NCBI RefSeq assembly: GCF_024868665.1
Contig: NC_079890.1
Location: 3,032,093-3,096,092 of the forward strand
Length of the DNA: 64,000 nt
Direction: 5' to 3'
Origin: Triplophysa rosa
Lineage: Eukaryota; Chordata; Actinopteri; Cypriniformes; Nemacheilidae
Below the pieces are notes generated by a model that saw only the letters and a program-made list of their open reading frames with translations, was not told where the DNA came from and made no database searches. Shown piece by piece: positions 37,412 through 49,770 of the stretch. Within the stretch, counting starts at the first letter, position 1, and each line of letters opens with the position of its first letter. The position numbers were made by a program, and so were the translations under genes.

Positions 37412-37737
37412 AGGTCTGTTCACACCAAAAATGATAACTATAATGCTACAAAGAAATCAGCTTTAAAAAACTTTTTAAATTTAAGAGTCCACACCCAAAA
37501 CAATAATGATACAGATAACAATATTCTTGGGATCATTTTAGTTTTCCATCTGATAAATGCTAAAATATTGACAGCAATAAAAATCCATTTGAATTTAAAG
37601 CGCTAGCGCTATGAAAATATGAAACTGCAGCATGCGAGCTTAGAATAAACTAAACATTATTGTCCGTTGACATGGACGCTATTGTAGTTATCGTTACGGG
37701 TACTTTTATAGTTAGCGTTTTTGGTGCGAACAGGCCT
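37412..37737. mobile_element. AGGTCTGTTCACACC MITE
   Basis: Left AGGTCTGTTCACACCAAAAA then TGATAACTATAA; right TTATAGTTAGCGTTTTTGGT then GCGAACAGGCCT. Inverted repeats of about 30 bp with few mismatches. 326 bp, non-coding. Confidence 0.7.
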
Positions 37738-38343
37738 CAACATGCCACAAAAACAGCCCTTCGCATTTTAGCATTTTGCTAAGACAATATTTCAATAATC
37801 CTAAAAAAACAAACATTGCACACATACAAACACCGGCTAAAACAGTCATTTTCTGAACTATGCTGATAATTTTCAATAGGTAATGAAATAAATGTATTCT
37901 TTCGTCTTGCCTTGTTTACCACCATTTATTGTCTCACTGAGCTCGGCACAGTGCATTCTGGGATTGCCGTCTTGGCAGAGAAAATGCAACGCTACCTTTG
38001 AATTTGGCAAAATGTGGTATCTCAGGAGGCAGCATTGTTATTATCTTTCAGAACAGCCTCCACATCGGGAGCAGGCTGTCTATATTGCTGTCTACATAGG
38101 GAGCTCACTAGGTTTGGGAATCGAGTGCATCTGTGTTTATGCATCTATTTTAGAGATTGATGTAAGCGCATAATAGACAAATAGTGAATCAACATCAAAA
38201 AACCACGACGCATATTTCTTTCTTCTCATAAACTAACAGATGTGAAAATCCATCATCACATCTGTTTAAGGGAGTGTCAACATGCCCAAACTGTAGCTTA
38301 AACTTTGCATCCCTGTAGTTTGTCAGGAAGTGACATCACTCAC

Positions 38344-38447
38344 CAGTTTGCGTTGGCACCATCCGCAGACCCCGCACAGCGCCACCAGCCATACGACACA
38401 CACGGTTAAACCCACCGACACCAGGAACACGCTCAGAGACAAAGAAC
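38344..38447 (-). CDS. syt7: syt7 transmembrane exon
   Basis: Exon of synaptotagmin-7, a calcium sensor for slow, asynchronous vesicle and lysosome exocytosis. The 104-bp exon has a good acceptor (pyrimidine tract then cag, AG at 38448-38449) and donor (GTGAGT at 38338-38343). It starts in phase 1 and ends in phase 0. It encodes about 34 residues: a hydrophobic helix (VFLVSVGLTVCVVWLVAL) followed by CGVCGWCQRKL. From memory, mammalian SYT7 ends its membrane helix with CGLCHWCQRKL, so the match is near-diagnostic. The cysteines at the cytosolic edge correspond to the family's palmitoylation cluster. The next exon continues with GKR as in mammals. The N-terminal exon (a short luminal peptide in mammals) was not found up to 64000. 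Confidence 0.9.
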
Positions 38448-39042
38448 CTGCGGAGAGAGAAGTGCTTAAAACGCATTTTAACTGCACCAGTAAATAGAAA
38501 TGAAACAGACCGTGCGAATCCACGATAATGATCTTATCTGTGTCTGCGGAATAAAGGGCCAATATTCAACACTTTTGTAGTCTTTTATTTAGTTCAGCTA
38601 AATTGTATTTATAATGTCATGCTGAGGTGAGGAGATCGAGGCGGGTGGTAAAGCCACGTGGTTTTGAAGACCAGGACAATGAAAGACCTCAGAAGATATC
38701 TGAGGTGTTTTAAAGTTGCGGTTTAAAGACAGCACGGCTGAAAAGTTGGGAGGTTTCATATTTTACATCAAAAGAGAGCGAGAGAAAATTTGACAGTAAT
38801 CTGAGAACAGTGAAGAGAGGGAATAATATATATTGTGGAAAAAAGAAAAAGGTTCAGTCAGTTCTGGGACGGAAGGGAAGAGAATAAATGATTCTATAAC
38901 AATGTCTCTTAGAAATATATAAAATGAGGGAAATTACAGCGAGAAGAGAAATGAGATGTGTGTGCGTGTGGGAGATAAGGTTATGTGAATTGTTCTCATT
39001 TTTATTTAATGCACGTAGTTTATATGTCAATGCCAACACGAC

Positions 39043-39460
39043 CAGAGTTGGGTGTAACTAGTTACTAAGTAATTAGTTACTGTAATTTAATTACTTTTCC
39101 CTTCAAAAAGTAAAGTAAGGGATTACTCTTTTTTTCCTGTAATTTCATTACAGTTACTTTAGATGTAATTGAACTAAATACTGTGTAATGTATACAATAC
39201 TGGAATTGACATTAAAATTCAAAGTCTGACTTTAAAATGCATGCATTAATGTATCTTTCTCACATTTCATGAATTAAGAATCGTTTTGTGTCGATCCTTG
39301 AATCACTTAACTAATCAAGGTTGATATAAGATATAGAAAGTAATTAGTAATTAAATACTTTTTTTAGAGAATAATTTGTACAGTAATCTAACTACTCTAC
39401 TGAATATGTAATTAGTTACTAGTAATTAATTACTTTTTCAGAGTAACTTACCCAACACTG
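39043..39460. mobile_element. hAT-type MITE with 8-bp target duplication
   Basis: Begins CAGAGTTGGGTGTAACTAGT and ends GTAACTTACCCAACACTG, inverted repeats that continue inward as TAATTAGTTACT. The 8-bp direct repeat AACACGAC flanks it exactly (39035-39042 and 39461-39468), the hAT hallmark. 418 bp, no coding capacity. A right-end relative is at 54955-55095. Confidence 0.88.
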
Positions 39461-39499
39461 AACACGACTAACATTGCATTCAGCCATGCAATATAAGTA

Positions 39500-40843
39500 G
39501 ACATGCACCAATATTTCAGCCAATAATCGGTATCGGCCATTAAAAGCAATTTATCAGGGCCAATGTAAACTCTAAAAAATATTGTGTAGACTCAAAAAAA
39601 AAAATTACGCAACAGTTTGCATCAATATATTTGAGTTGTGACAACTTTAACAAAATTAAATTCATCCAACAAATTACATTGGTTCAGACAGATTACTTTT
39701 TTATCTTAGATGAAATGTATTTTTAAGTAACACCAACTTAAAAATTGTTGCTCATTATTGAAATTATTAAGCTTTTTTTTTAATACTGATTTAATCAAAG
39801 ACACTGGTTGCAAATACACTTTTTTATTTTATATCTCAATTTACAAAATTCTCAATAACAATTAAAAGCAAGAGCTGATTGTGCCTATATCATCTCCAAT
39901 GAGATGCCTTTTGAGTAAAACAGCCTTTGTGGTCATTTTCTTTGAGCCTAACCATATCCTAAGCAAATGCTCTATCCTTCAGGACAATGGTAGCCTCTTT
40001 AAACATAACCAAAACCCTTTTAAATGCCATGAGAACAAAATATGAAACATTATTAAGTCTCATGCTGTTCTCATCTTGATAAAAATCCATAAAATAACTC
40101 TATATTTCTACATTAACTCTCATTATCCAGTACCATGCAAAGCATGATGGGAAATTGAGATCCTCAGCAATGCTATATTGATACAACAAGCATCAGTCAT
40201 GTACCCTCAACTGTAATAAATTAAGTTACATGATTGAACATGAACAAATTTATTTTACGCTTTTCAAACACTTGACACATAGAGTTTGAACTTGTTTACG
40301 TATGTTACATGGTTTGGGAGGAGTCTTGAAATCCGGAACTCAATTGGTGTTGAAAAATTAAGTTATCTAGCCAATTACTTTGAGTTACTGCAACTTAAAT
40401 ATTGTCGTAAACACATAAACAGATTTTTAGGTTAAAATTACACAAAATATTAAGCTTAAGTAATTACCAACATTATTAAGTAGGCACAACTCATCAAAAT
40501 AGAGTCACACTTACAAAGTTTTAATTATAGCAAATATTTTGATTTTTGACTTGCGCCAATTTATTAAATTAAGTTGTGCCAACAGATGCCATGAATTATT
40601 TTTTAGAGTGTATTCTGTCAATAAAAAGAGAACAAGAAACTGCAGTGAATGTGTGCTCTATATATAAAAAATGTTAAGAAACATCTCCAGTTTGATGATC
40701 AATATTAATAGTCTTTATATGAATTAATAACATACAGAAAGTTGAGAAATATTAATTTACTCTTCAGAATTGGTATCGGCAGATTTCACTCTGAATAATC
40801 GGCTATCGGTATCAGTGGAGTAATTTAGTATGAGTGCATCTCT
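39500..40843. mobile_element. TATCGG element, copy A (interrupted)
   Basis: Outer parts (ATGCACCAATATTTCAGCC, AATCGGTATCGGCC; GGCTATCGGTATCAGTGG, GAGTGCATCTCT) match the uninterrupted copy at 42325-42577. The middle is replaced by another element. Confidence 0.7.
39568..40609. mobile_element. Element with ACTCTAAAAAAT ends nested in TATCGG copy A
   Basis: Left end AACTCTAAAAAATATTGTGT and right end GAATTATTTTTTAGAGT are inverted; GTA flanks both sides. Interior is AT-rich with repeated AATTAAGTTGTGCCAAC-like units. No ORF. 1.04 kb. Confidence 0.65.
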
Positions 40844-42054
40844 AAATTTAAGATATGTGATGCAATCCTTTAAGTTTATAAAATAAAATTAAACAATCCA
40901 GAGATACACAAAAAAACTGATTCTGAACTGAATGTCTCACATTCTTCCTCATCGTTGATCATCCTTGCCTACGATAACGTTACCGTTAATTGCGGTATGC
41001 ATATTGCGAACATTTGTCCTATTTTGATCATTTCTATGTAAATTGTATATTTTGGTGAGCATCATGCATCCTTTGCAGTAAGTCGGCGACAGTGTACCGA
41101 AATGCGTGATAACTCCGTCACCCCCTTGAGGACTGCGGTATGTTACTGACACAGCAGCGTGATATCTGCACACGTCTATGTTCAGTGATATGCATGCTTG
41201 CAGTGCATCAGCCGAGAGTTAACCGAGAGTTAATCTGCGCTCGCATGGTTGTGGAAAGAATGTTTAAGGCCTTAAGGTTTGATAGCAAAATGAGAAAAAC
41301 ATGAGTAAAACATTCAACCCAGTGCCTTCTCCTCAAGGGCCGTTACCTAGCTACAGTAATAAAAAAATTTGACAAATAAAACTCAGACAGAAACTGTCTT
41401 GAAAAATAAGCATAATAAACACACACTTTTACTAAAGCGGACGCACAATGAAAGTCTGTAAACGTTTGCATTCGCTTGAATTCACTGTTTGCAATGCTCA
41501 TTGTGCCGTAACGGACAATAAGCCCCTTTTGGTCTAAAGTGTCTCGGTGGGGCGATATTTCCAATTGCTTCCTATTGACTGCACTGCTAGCAACTGTATT
41601 CATTATGTCTGGCCTTTACTGTGAGAGAAAATCGATAAATAATGCAGAGACAATTGGGAAATAGGACCGGGAATTGACACGGGACAGACTCAAACTCAGG
41701 TCATCTGCATAAGCACCATCTCCCAACGTGTCAGGACATCTCGGTAAATAGCTTCAACCATCACGAGTAACTTACATCTGACTGTAATTCAATCTCTGCT
41801 CGGGTGTCTTCAGCATTGACTTTAATGGTAGTGGTTTAGCTTTGACGTCATTGTGTGACATGTCATTCTGTTCAGAATATATAAGGCAGTTGTGGATATT
41901 AGCTATTTTACAATCGCTTCAAACGTGACTATATCATTTAATTCATAATGTAATATTAATGTGAGTCTTTTGTTTTTACCTCAGTTAACTTAACGTTAAT
42001 AAAAGTCATTTATTCAACCTCATTTGGTTCAAAATCTGTATATGAGTCTTTCTT

Positions 42055-42182
42055 CTCTTGAACCCAAAAGAAGATCTTTTTATTTTTTTATGTTCTGCAG
42101 AAGAAAGAAAGTCAACCAGGTTTGAAATGACACTAGGGTGAGTAAATGAATCATTTTCATTTTTGGGTGAACTATCACTTTA
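42055..42182 (+). mobile_element. Fragment of the GGGTGAACTATC-ended fish element
   Basis: Contains GAAAGAAAGTCAACCAGGTT, GGGTGAGTAAATGAATCATT and ends TTTTTGGGTGAACTATCACT, the right terminus of a very common cyprinid repeat. A weak left-end relative lies near 34955. Confidence 0.55.
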
Positions 42183-42324
42183 AGCAGATATTTTTGTACT
42201 GACAATCTTTAGATGGCATCCATCAAGTCCATAAAACAAACAAGATGTTATACAACTACATGGTAATGTAACATATCAACATCACTTTTAGGTTTCATTT
42301 TCGTGACAAATTACTATATCATAC

Positions 42325-42577
42325 AGAGATGCGCCGAAATATCGACCAGTAATCGGTATCGGTGGATAAAAGCGATTTTTCACATTATGGGCTATCGGCC
42401 GATAGTTGAAAAACAGCCACTGATCTGGGCCAATATATCCTGTCAATCAAAAGAGGACATGAAAATGCAGTGACTTTGTGCTCTGTACATAGAAAAAGTT
42501 AAGAAACATCGCCAGTTTGATATTCAATATTAATAGTCATTATATGAATCATATGAGTTTGGTATTGGTGCGTCTCT
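42325..42577. mobile_element. TATCGG element, copy B (uninterrupted)
   Basis: Starts AGAGATGCGCCGAAATATCG and ends GGTATTGGTGCGTCTCT, with inverted ends of about 11 bp. Contains GGGCCAATATATCCTGTCAA where copy A carries the insertion. Confidence 0.7.
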
Positions 42578-43730
42578 AATATCATTATATACACTCATCA
42601 TTATATATGATTTTCTCATCCTATTTAGAAATTAGAGAACGTCACAAAGTCCAGAGATAAACCCACAGTCAGCTCTCTGACTCAGTGTCTGTGTTATTGA
42701 TAACTGCAAAGATATAAATCCATAACCTGTGTCTGAAAAAGTGGCTTTGACTCTTCACCAGGAACTTACATTTGGCTGTAATTCAATCACTTTACTCATT
42801 CGTCTGGGACTTGGCGCCATGTATTTGATGGAGCACTTACAGTAGCGAATGTCACCGAACAGCAAACCAACGCAGAGACGCACAGAGCCAGTGGAAAACG
42901 CTTACTCTCACCTGTACATAACACTCACAAAATACTCTTGATACAGTCTGGTAAGAGACACTGGCCCGAATAATACAAGCCATGCGGTCCGGCGCGTTTT
43001 AGGTCACGGCACTGAGTGACAAATGGGGCCGTGCCATGTCTCATCGGACATTTCTCAACCGGCGCAGAGAAATATTCTGACAGGGTTGTGCCAAATCACT
43101 GACAAGATTATTTGTGGGTCAGTTCGGAAGCGAAGCCTTACGAGTACAGAAGGAGGATTTCAAGAGAGTTCTGGAAACCAACTCAACTGTATACAGTAAA
43201 TGCGTGATTATGTGCTGTACATATACAGTATAGACCGATCCATTGGACGCACGCGATGGGACTGCAGTTAACTTCCGGTCTGTGTTTGGCTAGTGTCTAA
43301 TAATATAACTATTTGTATTTAATTTAATTTATGTTAAATAATAATTTATATGATTATTTTATTGTATAATAATTGCATTAAATAAACGATTTGTTTAAAT
43401 AAACCGTATGGTACGTTGAAATCTAGTGGTTGAGCTTGGTATCACAGTCTAAATTCGAAATATTGGATTGACAAGTTTAGCCAAGTAACGGTTCTTCTCG
43501 GATTCTTTCACTTGTTATCAGAAATAATCTACAGGCACTCTGTTGTTCGTGAAAGTGTACCGGAAGTTAAGGGCAGCCCGCGAACGCGCATGCAAAGTAA
43601 CGTTTGTTTATGTTGTCACTTTGAAACAGTCTTATCTATTTAAGTACAGTGAAACCACAGCGATTTTTAGGGAAACTTTAGATTCGAACACAAGGAAAAA
43701 TGCCTTGTGCAAATCTAAAACCTGAACAAC

Positions 43731-44097
43731 CTGATCTCATGGGAATTCGTAATTGTTTTAGTAGGTGGCTAAATGAAATGAATTTGTACATTGCGAATTA
43801 TACAAAAACGTACGATTACTGGAAAAAAGCACCAGTGAAGCCCCACCCCTAGCCCCGCCCCTAACCCTTACATCACTGGCGTGAAAGCAAATCATACTGA
43901 AATATACAAATAGTATTGTCAGAAGTCTTGCATTTTTGTGTGATCTGCTTTCGCACCAGTGACATAAAATTATTACTGCTTTTTTTGCTAATAATCATAC
44001 ATTTTTGTACAATTTACATTGTACGAATTTATACTAAATTATTATACATATTAGCCCACCTCATGAAATAGTTACGAATTCCTGTTTGGTCAGTTTG
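43731..44097. mobile_element. Palindromic AATTCGTAACT element, copy 2
   Basis: Left ATGGGAATTCGTAATTGTTT and TAGGTGGCTAA; right TTAGCCCACCTCATGAAATA then GTTACGAATTCC. The centre has CCCCACCCCTAGCCCCGCCC. Related to 30561-30799. Confidence 0.6.
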
Positions 44098-46942
44098 AAA
44101 ACATCTTAAAGATTTAACATATGGTCTGCTTTTAAAATAGACAATTGCTGTTTCTTTTAACACCAAATTAAGAAATACACGGTGCAATTCATTCCCCAAA
44201 GCTACAAAAACGATTAAAATAATACGGATAAATAACAAAAAACTGATTATCCTCATATCCCAGAAACGAACGGCGTTTGCTTGTAAACATCAGCATATTT
44301 GGAATAACCCCAAGCGTACAACACAAGCTCATACCGAATAGCGCAAATAGTCTTATTCATGTCCCCTCATTAAAAAAAACAATCACATAGATGCTTGTGT
44401 GCCAGACCTCCCATTGAATATCTCTGATCACTGCCGCAGACAGTTCAGGTCATTAAACAAGATGCTTCTTTGTATTGTTACACAAACAGTCGGTATGAAG
44501 ATAAAGATCGTGAGCTATTTTTAATAATGTTTTGCTCTATTTCGCAGACAGCTATTACTGTTGCCTTCTAAATATGTACAGATTGGACAGATGTACTACT
44601 GATGCAAATAGCTTTGGTCTTGATGTCACATCATTTATCGTTATATTGTTTTCTTCTGCTTTGCTTCATTTCATATTGAATCCTATCATAGCAAACCTCA
44701 TCACAGCATTTAGTATTATATCATATCACACATGGCTTTGTTTATTAAAAATAAAATATGGTCCACCCAGCCTTCATATAAAGTGGAATCATGTTTAGGG
44801 TCCCTTGTTTAATAATTTTCCCGTACTGTAAAATAATAGTAAACACATTAAATCTATAAAACAAATTACACAAATGTAACTTTGGGAATTATGCTTTAGC
44901 TAAAAAAACACAAATCAAAACGGTTATATATTTTCATTATAATCACCATTTGTCTACAATGGTTGTGAATACTTGGAGGACAACAACTAAAATAAAAAAT
45001 CAAGATACAATTACTTTAGAAGCAAAAGTCCAGTTAAAAAACAATCACATTTCAGTAATTAAAAAAAAATAATTAGGCAACAAGAAAAGCAAACTTCTTT
45101 TAAGTTTAACGTAATTAAATTTTTGTTGTTGTATATTTTAGGTCATAAACTCATATTATAAACTCATAAAGTTAATTTGAATTAACTTTTCATTTGATTT
45201 AATATTTAAAATTGTATATTTAATTTCGACTTCATTATGCCATTTTGCTTCTCAAGTAAATGTGTATTGATTTAAGAATTTTAAGAAGTTTGTCCTTGAA
45301 AACAAGACAAAAATATGAAAGTATTTTTAACGGTGTGTAGTGCACCAGTTTCAAGTCCATCAATAATTCATGTCTCAACAATTGAAGTGAATGTCCCTCA
45401 CACCAGGTAAAGAGAGAGAATCTCTGTGATCTGAAGAACAAGAGAGGATCAAATGGGATAAAGCCAGAGGCAACAGTTCTTTAAGTGTCTGCTGAAGATT
45501 AGGAGAAAGATCTCAGAATCAGCACAGGAAAAACAAGCAGGTTCAGAACGGGATGCTTGACACCGGGCCGGCAGTACCGCCCAAGCACCCAACCAAGCAG
45601 CCAACCACCAAGTGTCGCCCAAGGAGACAATCTGGATCCCCAGCAACCTACTTTCCAGACAGGCCGACAGAGTTTGGAGCCGTTTCACGGCCTTTCATGT
45701 GTCTGCACAGCACGTCCAGAGGCTTATTTAAGTTCACCCGGTCCCCTGCTCCATCCCCAAAGATCCAGCTGTCTGTTGCCGGCATCTATATGAGGAACGG
45801 CATTTTTCCTTCGTGGCCGAATGTTTTTCCCTTTATATTTGACGGAGACAAAGTGTACAGCAGCCTGCTATTTTTACGATTTTATTTATTCAACCTTTAT
45901 TTGTCCTGACAGGTCATTGGGAACACGTTGCCTTTATAATAACAACCTGGCTAGCAATCTGAAACGCACTCGGCCGTGATGAAATGGATGTAATTTGCCA
46001 CATGCTTCGTCAGGCCCCGCTCGGTGAGAAACGTCTGAGCCAATAAATGCAATCAGGATGAGCCAATCAGAGATGATGTAATATCGAGTTATGATGCCGG
46101 ACGGTACGCCTTTCCATTGAAAGATGATCGTATTACACTAAAGAATATAATCTATTTTAAAAGCCAAATGTCCAGCTGGGATTTCAACAGTCCATTCTTT
46201 GTTCATCTCATTCAGCTGCCATAGTGTACGTTCATTCCGTATTTGAGATTGACAAACGTACTTGGCTACTGATATGAGCGGTTGGCGTAATGTTATTTTA
46301 TGAACAGATATGGATCGGAATGGTCTGCTAGTCATCCATGAGCCACATGGCTTTCACATTTTTCTAAGGGGACAAATGAAAAGATATTTCTCAGAGAGGA
46401 TTTTGCTGTTCAGATGAGAAAGTAAAAATTTGCCAAATGCGTCTGATCAAGGTGTGGTGGAAATGTATCGAATCGATCTATTTATACAGCGCTATCTTAA
46501 GACTAACTGCAATAGCCTTGAGTAACACCTGTAACCATAGCATCAGATATCACTATATAGTTATATCTTAGAGCGGGTTTTAATATAATGCTGGTGCAGA
46601 TCTCTGTCAGAGAGGTCTTGACCACATATCTGAGAGGATGAAGGATGCTTAATAGTTTAAAGAATAAAATCCTTCAATATGCAGGTCTTGAAATGTATGG
46701 TAATTCAGCCCTCCAAAGACAAAGTTCTATTGCCGTGACTGTAGCTACAGTACAGAGGTTAGCTGCCCTCAGACCATCGACGTAATGCAAGACCATCAAT
46801 GAGGCCAGATGGGTGCTTAGCCCCTTGTAGACATGACAAGCACAGTACAGTCAGACACAGCTAAACGTTTAAAAGACGAAAGTTCATACGCGACATTTCT
46901 TTAATCATTTATATGATTTTGTTCAAAGAGAATATCTGTTAA

Positions 46943-47625
46943 CAGGGGTGTCACAATATACCGTGTGACACTATAGTTGATATTAAATATAATGATTAAT
47001 GTAATTTTGTCCACAATTCACAATCTCTCTCTCTCTCTCTGCCTCCCTACAATCTAATATTAAGAGTGAGTTATTTGCCAAAAAAGAGAAAACGCAACAT
47101 TTACAAAATTTGGAAATTTGACTGACAGCATCACTTATTTAAAAAATGTTTTAACAGATATTGTGATATGTTAATGTCAAATCTTTTGGCGACTAAAACT
47201 GTGTAGTGAAAATCCTAAAAATTGTGACCAAAGTAAACTAAATTTATTTCTAGAACTACATAATTTTTCATATGTTGTTATTTGCCTTTTCTTTCATTCC
47301 TCTTAAAGCGACAGCAGCATATTCCTGCTGTCTGTTAAAAGTCAAGGAAACCACTCACTGCTTGTGACTCAATAGCTTCTGTAACTTCAATTATGATTCA
47401 TCTTTATTTCATTTGTCATTTCTACCTTAAAAGCTATATACACAGTATCTTACTTAATTTTCTGCTTTGCGCTGTTGTTTTATTGGTGCTGTTACTTGTA
47501 GCTTGATTATTTGTTCTTATTTTTATTTGTCAGTAGTCCCTTTTCCCTGACATAGCACAAACCGAACCGAAACCATGACACAAACCGAATCGTAAGTAAT
47601 TTGAACCGTTACAACACCCCTACAT
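46943..47625. mobile_element. Possible AGGGGTGT-ended element
   Basis: Left CAGGGGTGTCACAATATACC, right ACCGTTACAACACCCCTA, with AACCGAACCGAAACC upstream of the right end. Short inverted ends only; a CT tract lies at 47024-47040. Boundary uncertain. Confidence 0.35.
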
Positions 47626-47689
47626 AAAACACACATTTTTAGATTTACTTGTGCTTGAGTGCACAGCGACACTATAGATTGGAACATAG

Positions 47690-47830
47690 TGTTGTAGTTG
47701 AGACCATTAAAACCGAGACCAAGACAAGACCGAGACCAGAGGGTGTCGAGACCAAGACAAGACCAAGATTTTTTGAGGCGGAGACCAAGACAAGACCAAG
47801 ACCAAGGCAGGCCGAGTTGAGACCAAGAGC
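47690..47830. repeat. GAGACCAAGACAAGACC tandem-like repeat
   Basis: Imperfect repetition of GAGACCAAGACAAGACC over about 140 bp; part of a dispersed fish repeat. Both strands are open by composition and encode no recognisable protein. Confidence 0.6.
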
Positions 47831-49144
47831 AGCACTCCCAAAATACATTCAAAAGATCCACAAAACACTAAAAAATTATTGTGCATACATGTATGTGTAG
47901 GATGTTCCATGTCCCATGTTTTATCACCCACCTACTGTAATATATTAACATTTTTGTGCAGGTAAAAGTTCCATCAACTAAACATAAAAAAACGGTAAAT
48001 ACCCAAGATAAAGTTAGCAGTGTAGCAGGCGATTCGATTGACTGCCTCATCCATGTGCCCGTGACTGTCTGTGCTTCACAACTGCTGTGACACAACATGG
48101 TCGTCCGTGCGTGATTGACAGCTGGATTTACCGGTGTGGTTCACCAGCGAGATGCTGGAGGACTCCATCGTCTACATGTGTGTGTTAAATGAGGCCTGTA
48201 ACTGATAGCATCAGGGGTTCCACACATTTTTGATGAATGAAGAACAAGACACTAAAGTTGTTTGTTATTACTTGATAAGAATAAAATTTTTTTTAAAATA
48301 GATTGCAGTTATAAAAGACCTCTTAACTAGTTTAACCAGGAGGTTAAGGTTTGGCTGGTTAGCAAAAAATGTCCTCAATGTCTAGATGTCATAACTGTCA
48401 TGGGAACAAAACATTTGTTATTTTTCCTAACCGTCAGCTGGCTGTCAGAACAAAAACACTGTGCCAAAGTCCCTTTAAAGCAAGTCAGTTCACTCAGCGG
48501 CCATCTTGGAAATGTGCCCTGGCAACAGTTTTAAATCATACAGTTCCAAACTCAACTGCATTGGGGAGAAAGACAAACTCTCAGATATAAATTGCAGAAA
48601 ATGTGTTTAGGCTTTGTGATCAGGACTTATGTTCATTCACAACTAAAAAGACCCCTTCATAAACATAACTCAGAAAACAAAACAAACATTTTGTTGCCAC
48701 TGACCTGACAAAAATTATGAATTCAACTAACTATTTCATCCTCTGAAGAAACTTCCCGATGTGTCATTCCAGTGATGATAATAATGATAATAATGATTAA
48801 AAATTAGTTTTATAGTAATAGTACTTTAACAATGCACATCCTTTCAAGTGTGCACATCCCATAAACTAGCGTCTAATGTTTTTCTTACGGTGGCGTTTTG
48901 TGCACCACACAAGTGATGATCAATATTTTTTGAGTAAGTTGTCGGCTACATGCTTTTAACGTAAATGTCACAGTCAATATGTAAGATAATCACAACAATG
49001 AGAGGCAACGACACTAAATATTGTTTAACGATCATTTCAAGAAACAGCGTATCTCAGAAAGGTCTGCTTTCTAGTTATTTCATTTTAGTCTTTGCTTTAT
49101 TATTTAGTGACCTAAGTACCCGGGAAGCTAAGATCAAATATTTC

Positions 49145-49770
49145 GGCACGTCAAGCCTCGTTGGTTCTCGCATGTCATGTGACTTTTTGTCTAACGTCTG
49201 TCTGTGTCTCGTGGCGCTACAAGAATCGGCAGGCGTATGACATCACATTACCGCGAGAATGATTCAAAAGCGTAAGGAGCAGTCGGCTCTGGGCATGGGC
49301 TGGTATGAGATTTTGACGGTAAGATCAACTTGAGCAAAAAGTACCACGGTTTCACGGTATTGCAATTACAACACTAAAATATGTTATTTTCAAATATCTG
49401 CGTATACAAACACATTTTCAACTGGACACAATACATTTGATTTTTAACCAACATACAGAACATGTATGTCAGGTGAAAATAAAGCCTTAAAAATGTATAT
49501 ATTATTTTATATATATTTGTAATATATATATATATATATATCAAACATTAAATTACATGATTTAATTATTTATTTTTGTGTAAACACAGCTCATACCTTG
49601 ACTCTTTCAAACCCCGGTTTAACTTGAAACCGGTATCTGGCCCATGCCTAGTCGGCTCTCGCAGTAATGTGATGTCATCCGCCTGTTGGTTCTTGCGGTC
49701 AAACAAGCCTCATACATATAAAAACTAGTCACGAGACACGCCGCAACCAATGAGATTCGACATGCCGCCA
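49145..49770. mobile_element. Outer inverted repeat (foldback) with a second element at its centre
   Basis: The left arm (49145-49258, including GCGTATGACATCACATTACC) pairs with the complement of 49655-49770 (GTAATGTGATGTCATCCGCC). Arms are about 115 bp and moderately diverged. The centre is filled by the element at 49289-49651. Confidence 0.6.
49289..49651. mobile_element. CTGGGCATGGGC-ended MITE
   Basis: Left CTGGGCATGGGCTGGTATGA, right CGGTATCTGGCCCATGCCTAG (split: CGGTATCTGG, CCCATGCCTAG), inverted. Direct repeat TCGGCT (49283-49288 and 49652-49657), part of a 10-bp match AGTCGGCTCT on both sides. Contains a TA tract at about 49519-49542. Confidence 0.65.

Larger units (their letters stand above)
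29811..38343 (-). other. syt7 intron between transmembrane and juxtamembrane exons
   Basis: About 8.5 kb. Holds a palindromic AATTCGTAACT element (30561-30799), a GA/G tract (33115-33147), a transposon fragment (33336-33490), the tetranucleotide array (33568-34613), an AAGTATACTT element (35838-36450) and an AGGTCTGTTCACACC MITE (37412-37737). 29880-30560, 30800-33110, 34615-35830, 36455-37405 and 37740-38340 have no gene or repeat that I can support. Confidence 0.6.

Noticed and set aside
45553..45909. 118-codon plus-strand ORF in a GC-richer patch
   Set aside because: No recognisable family; overlapping ORFs on both strands and in other frames suggest composition only.
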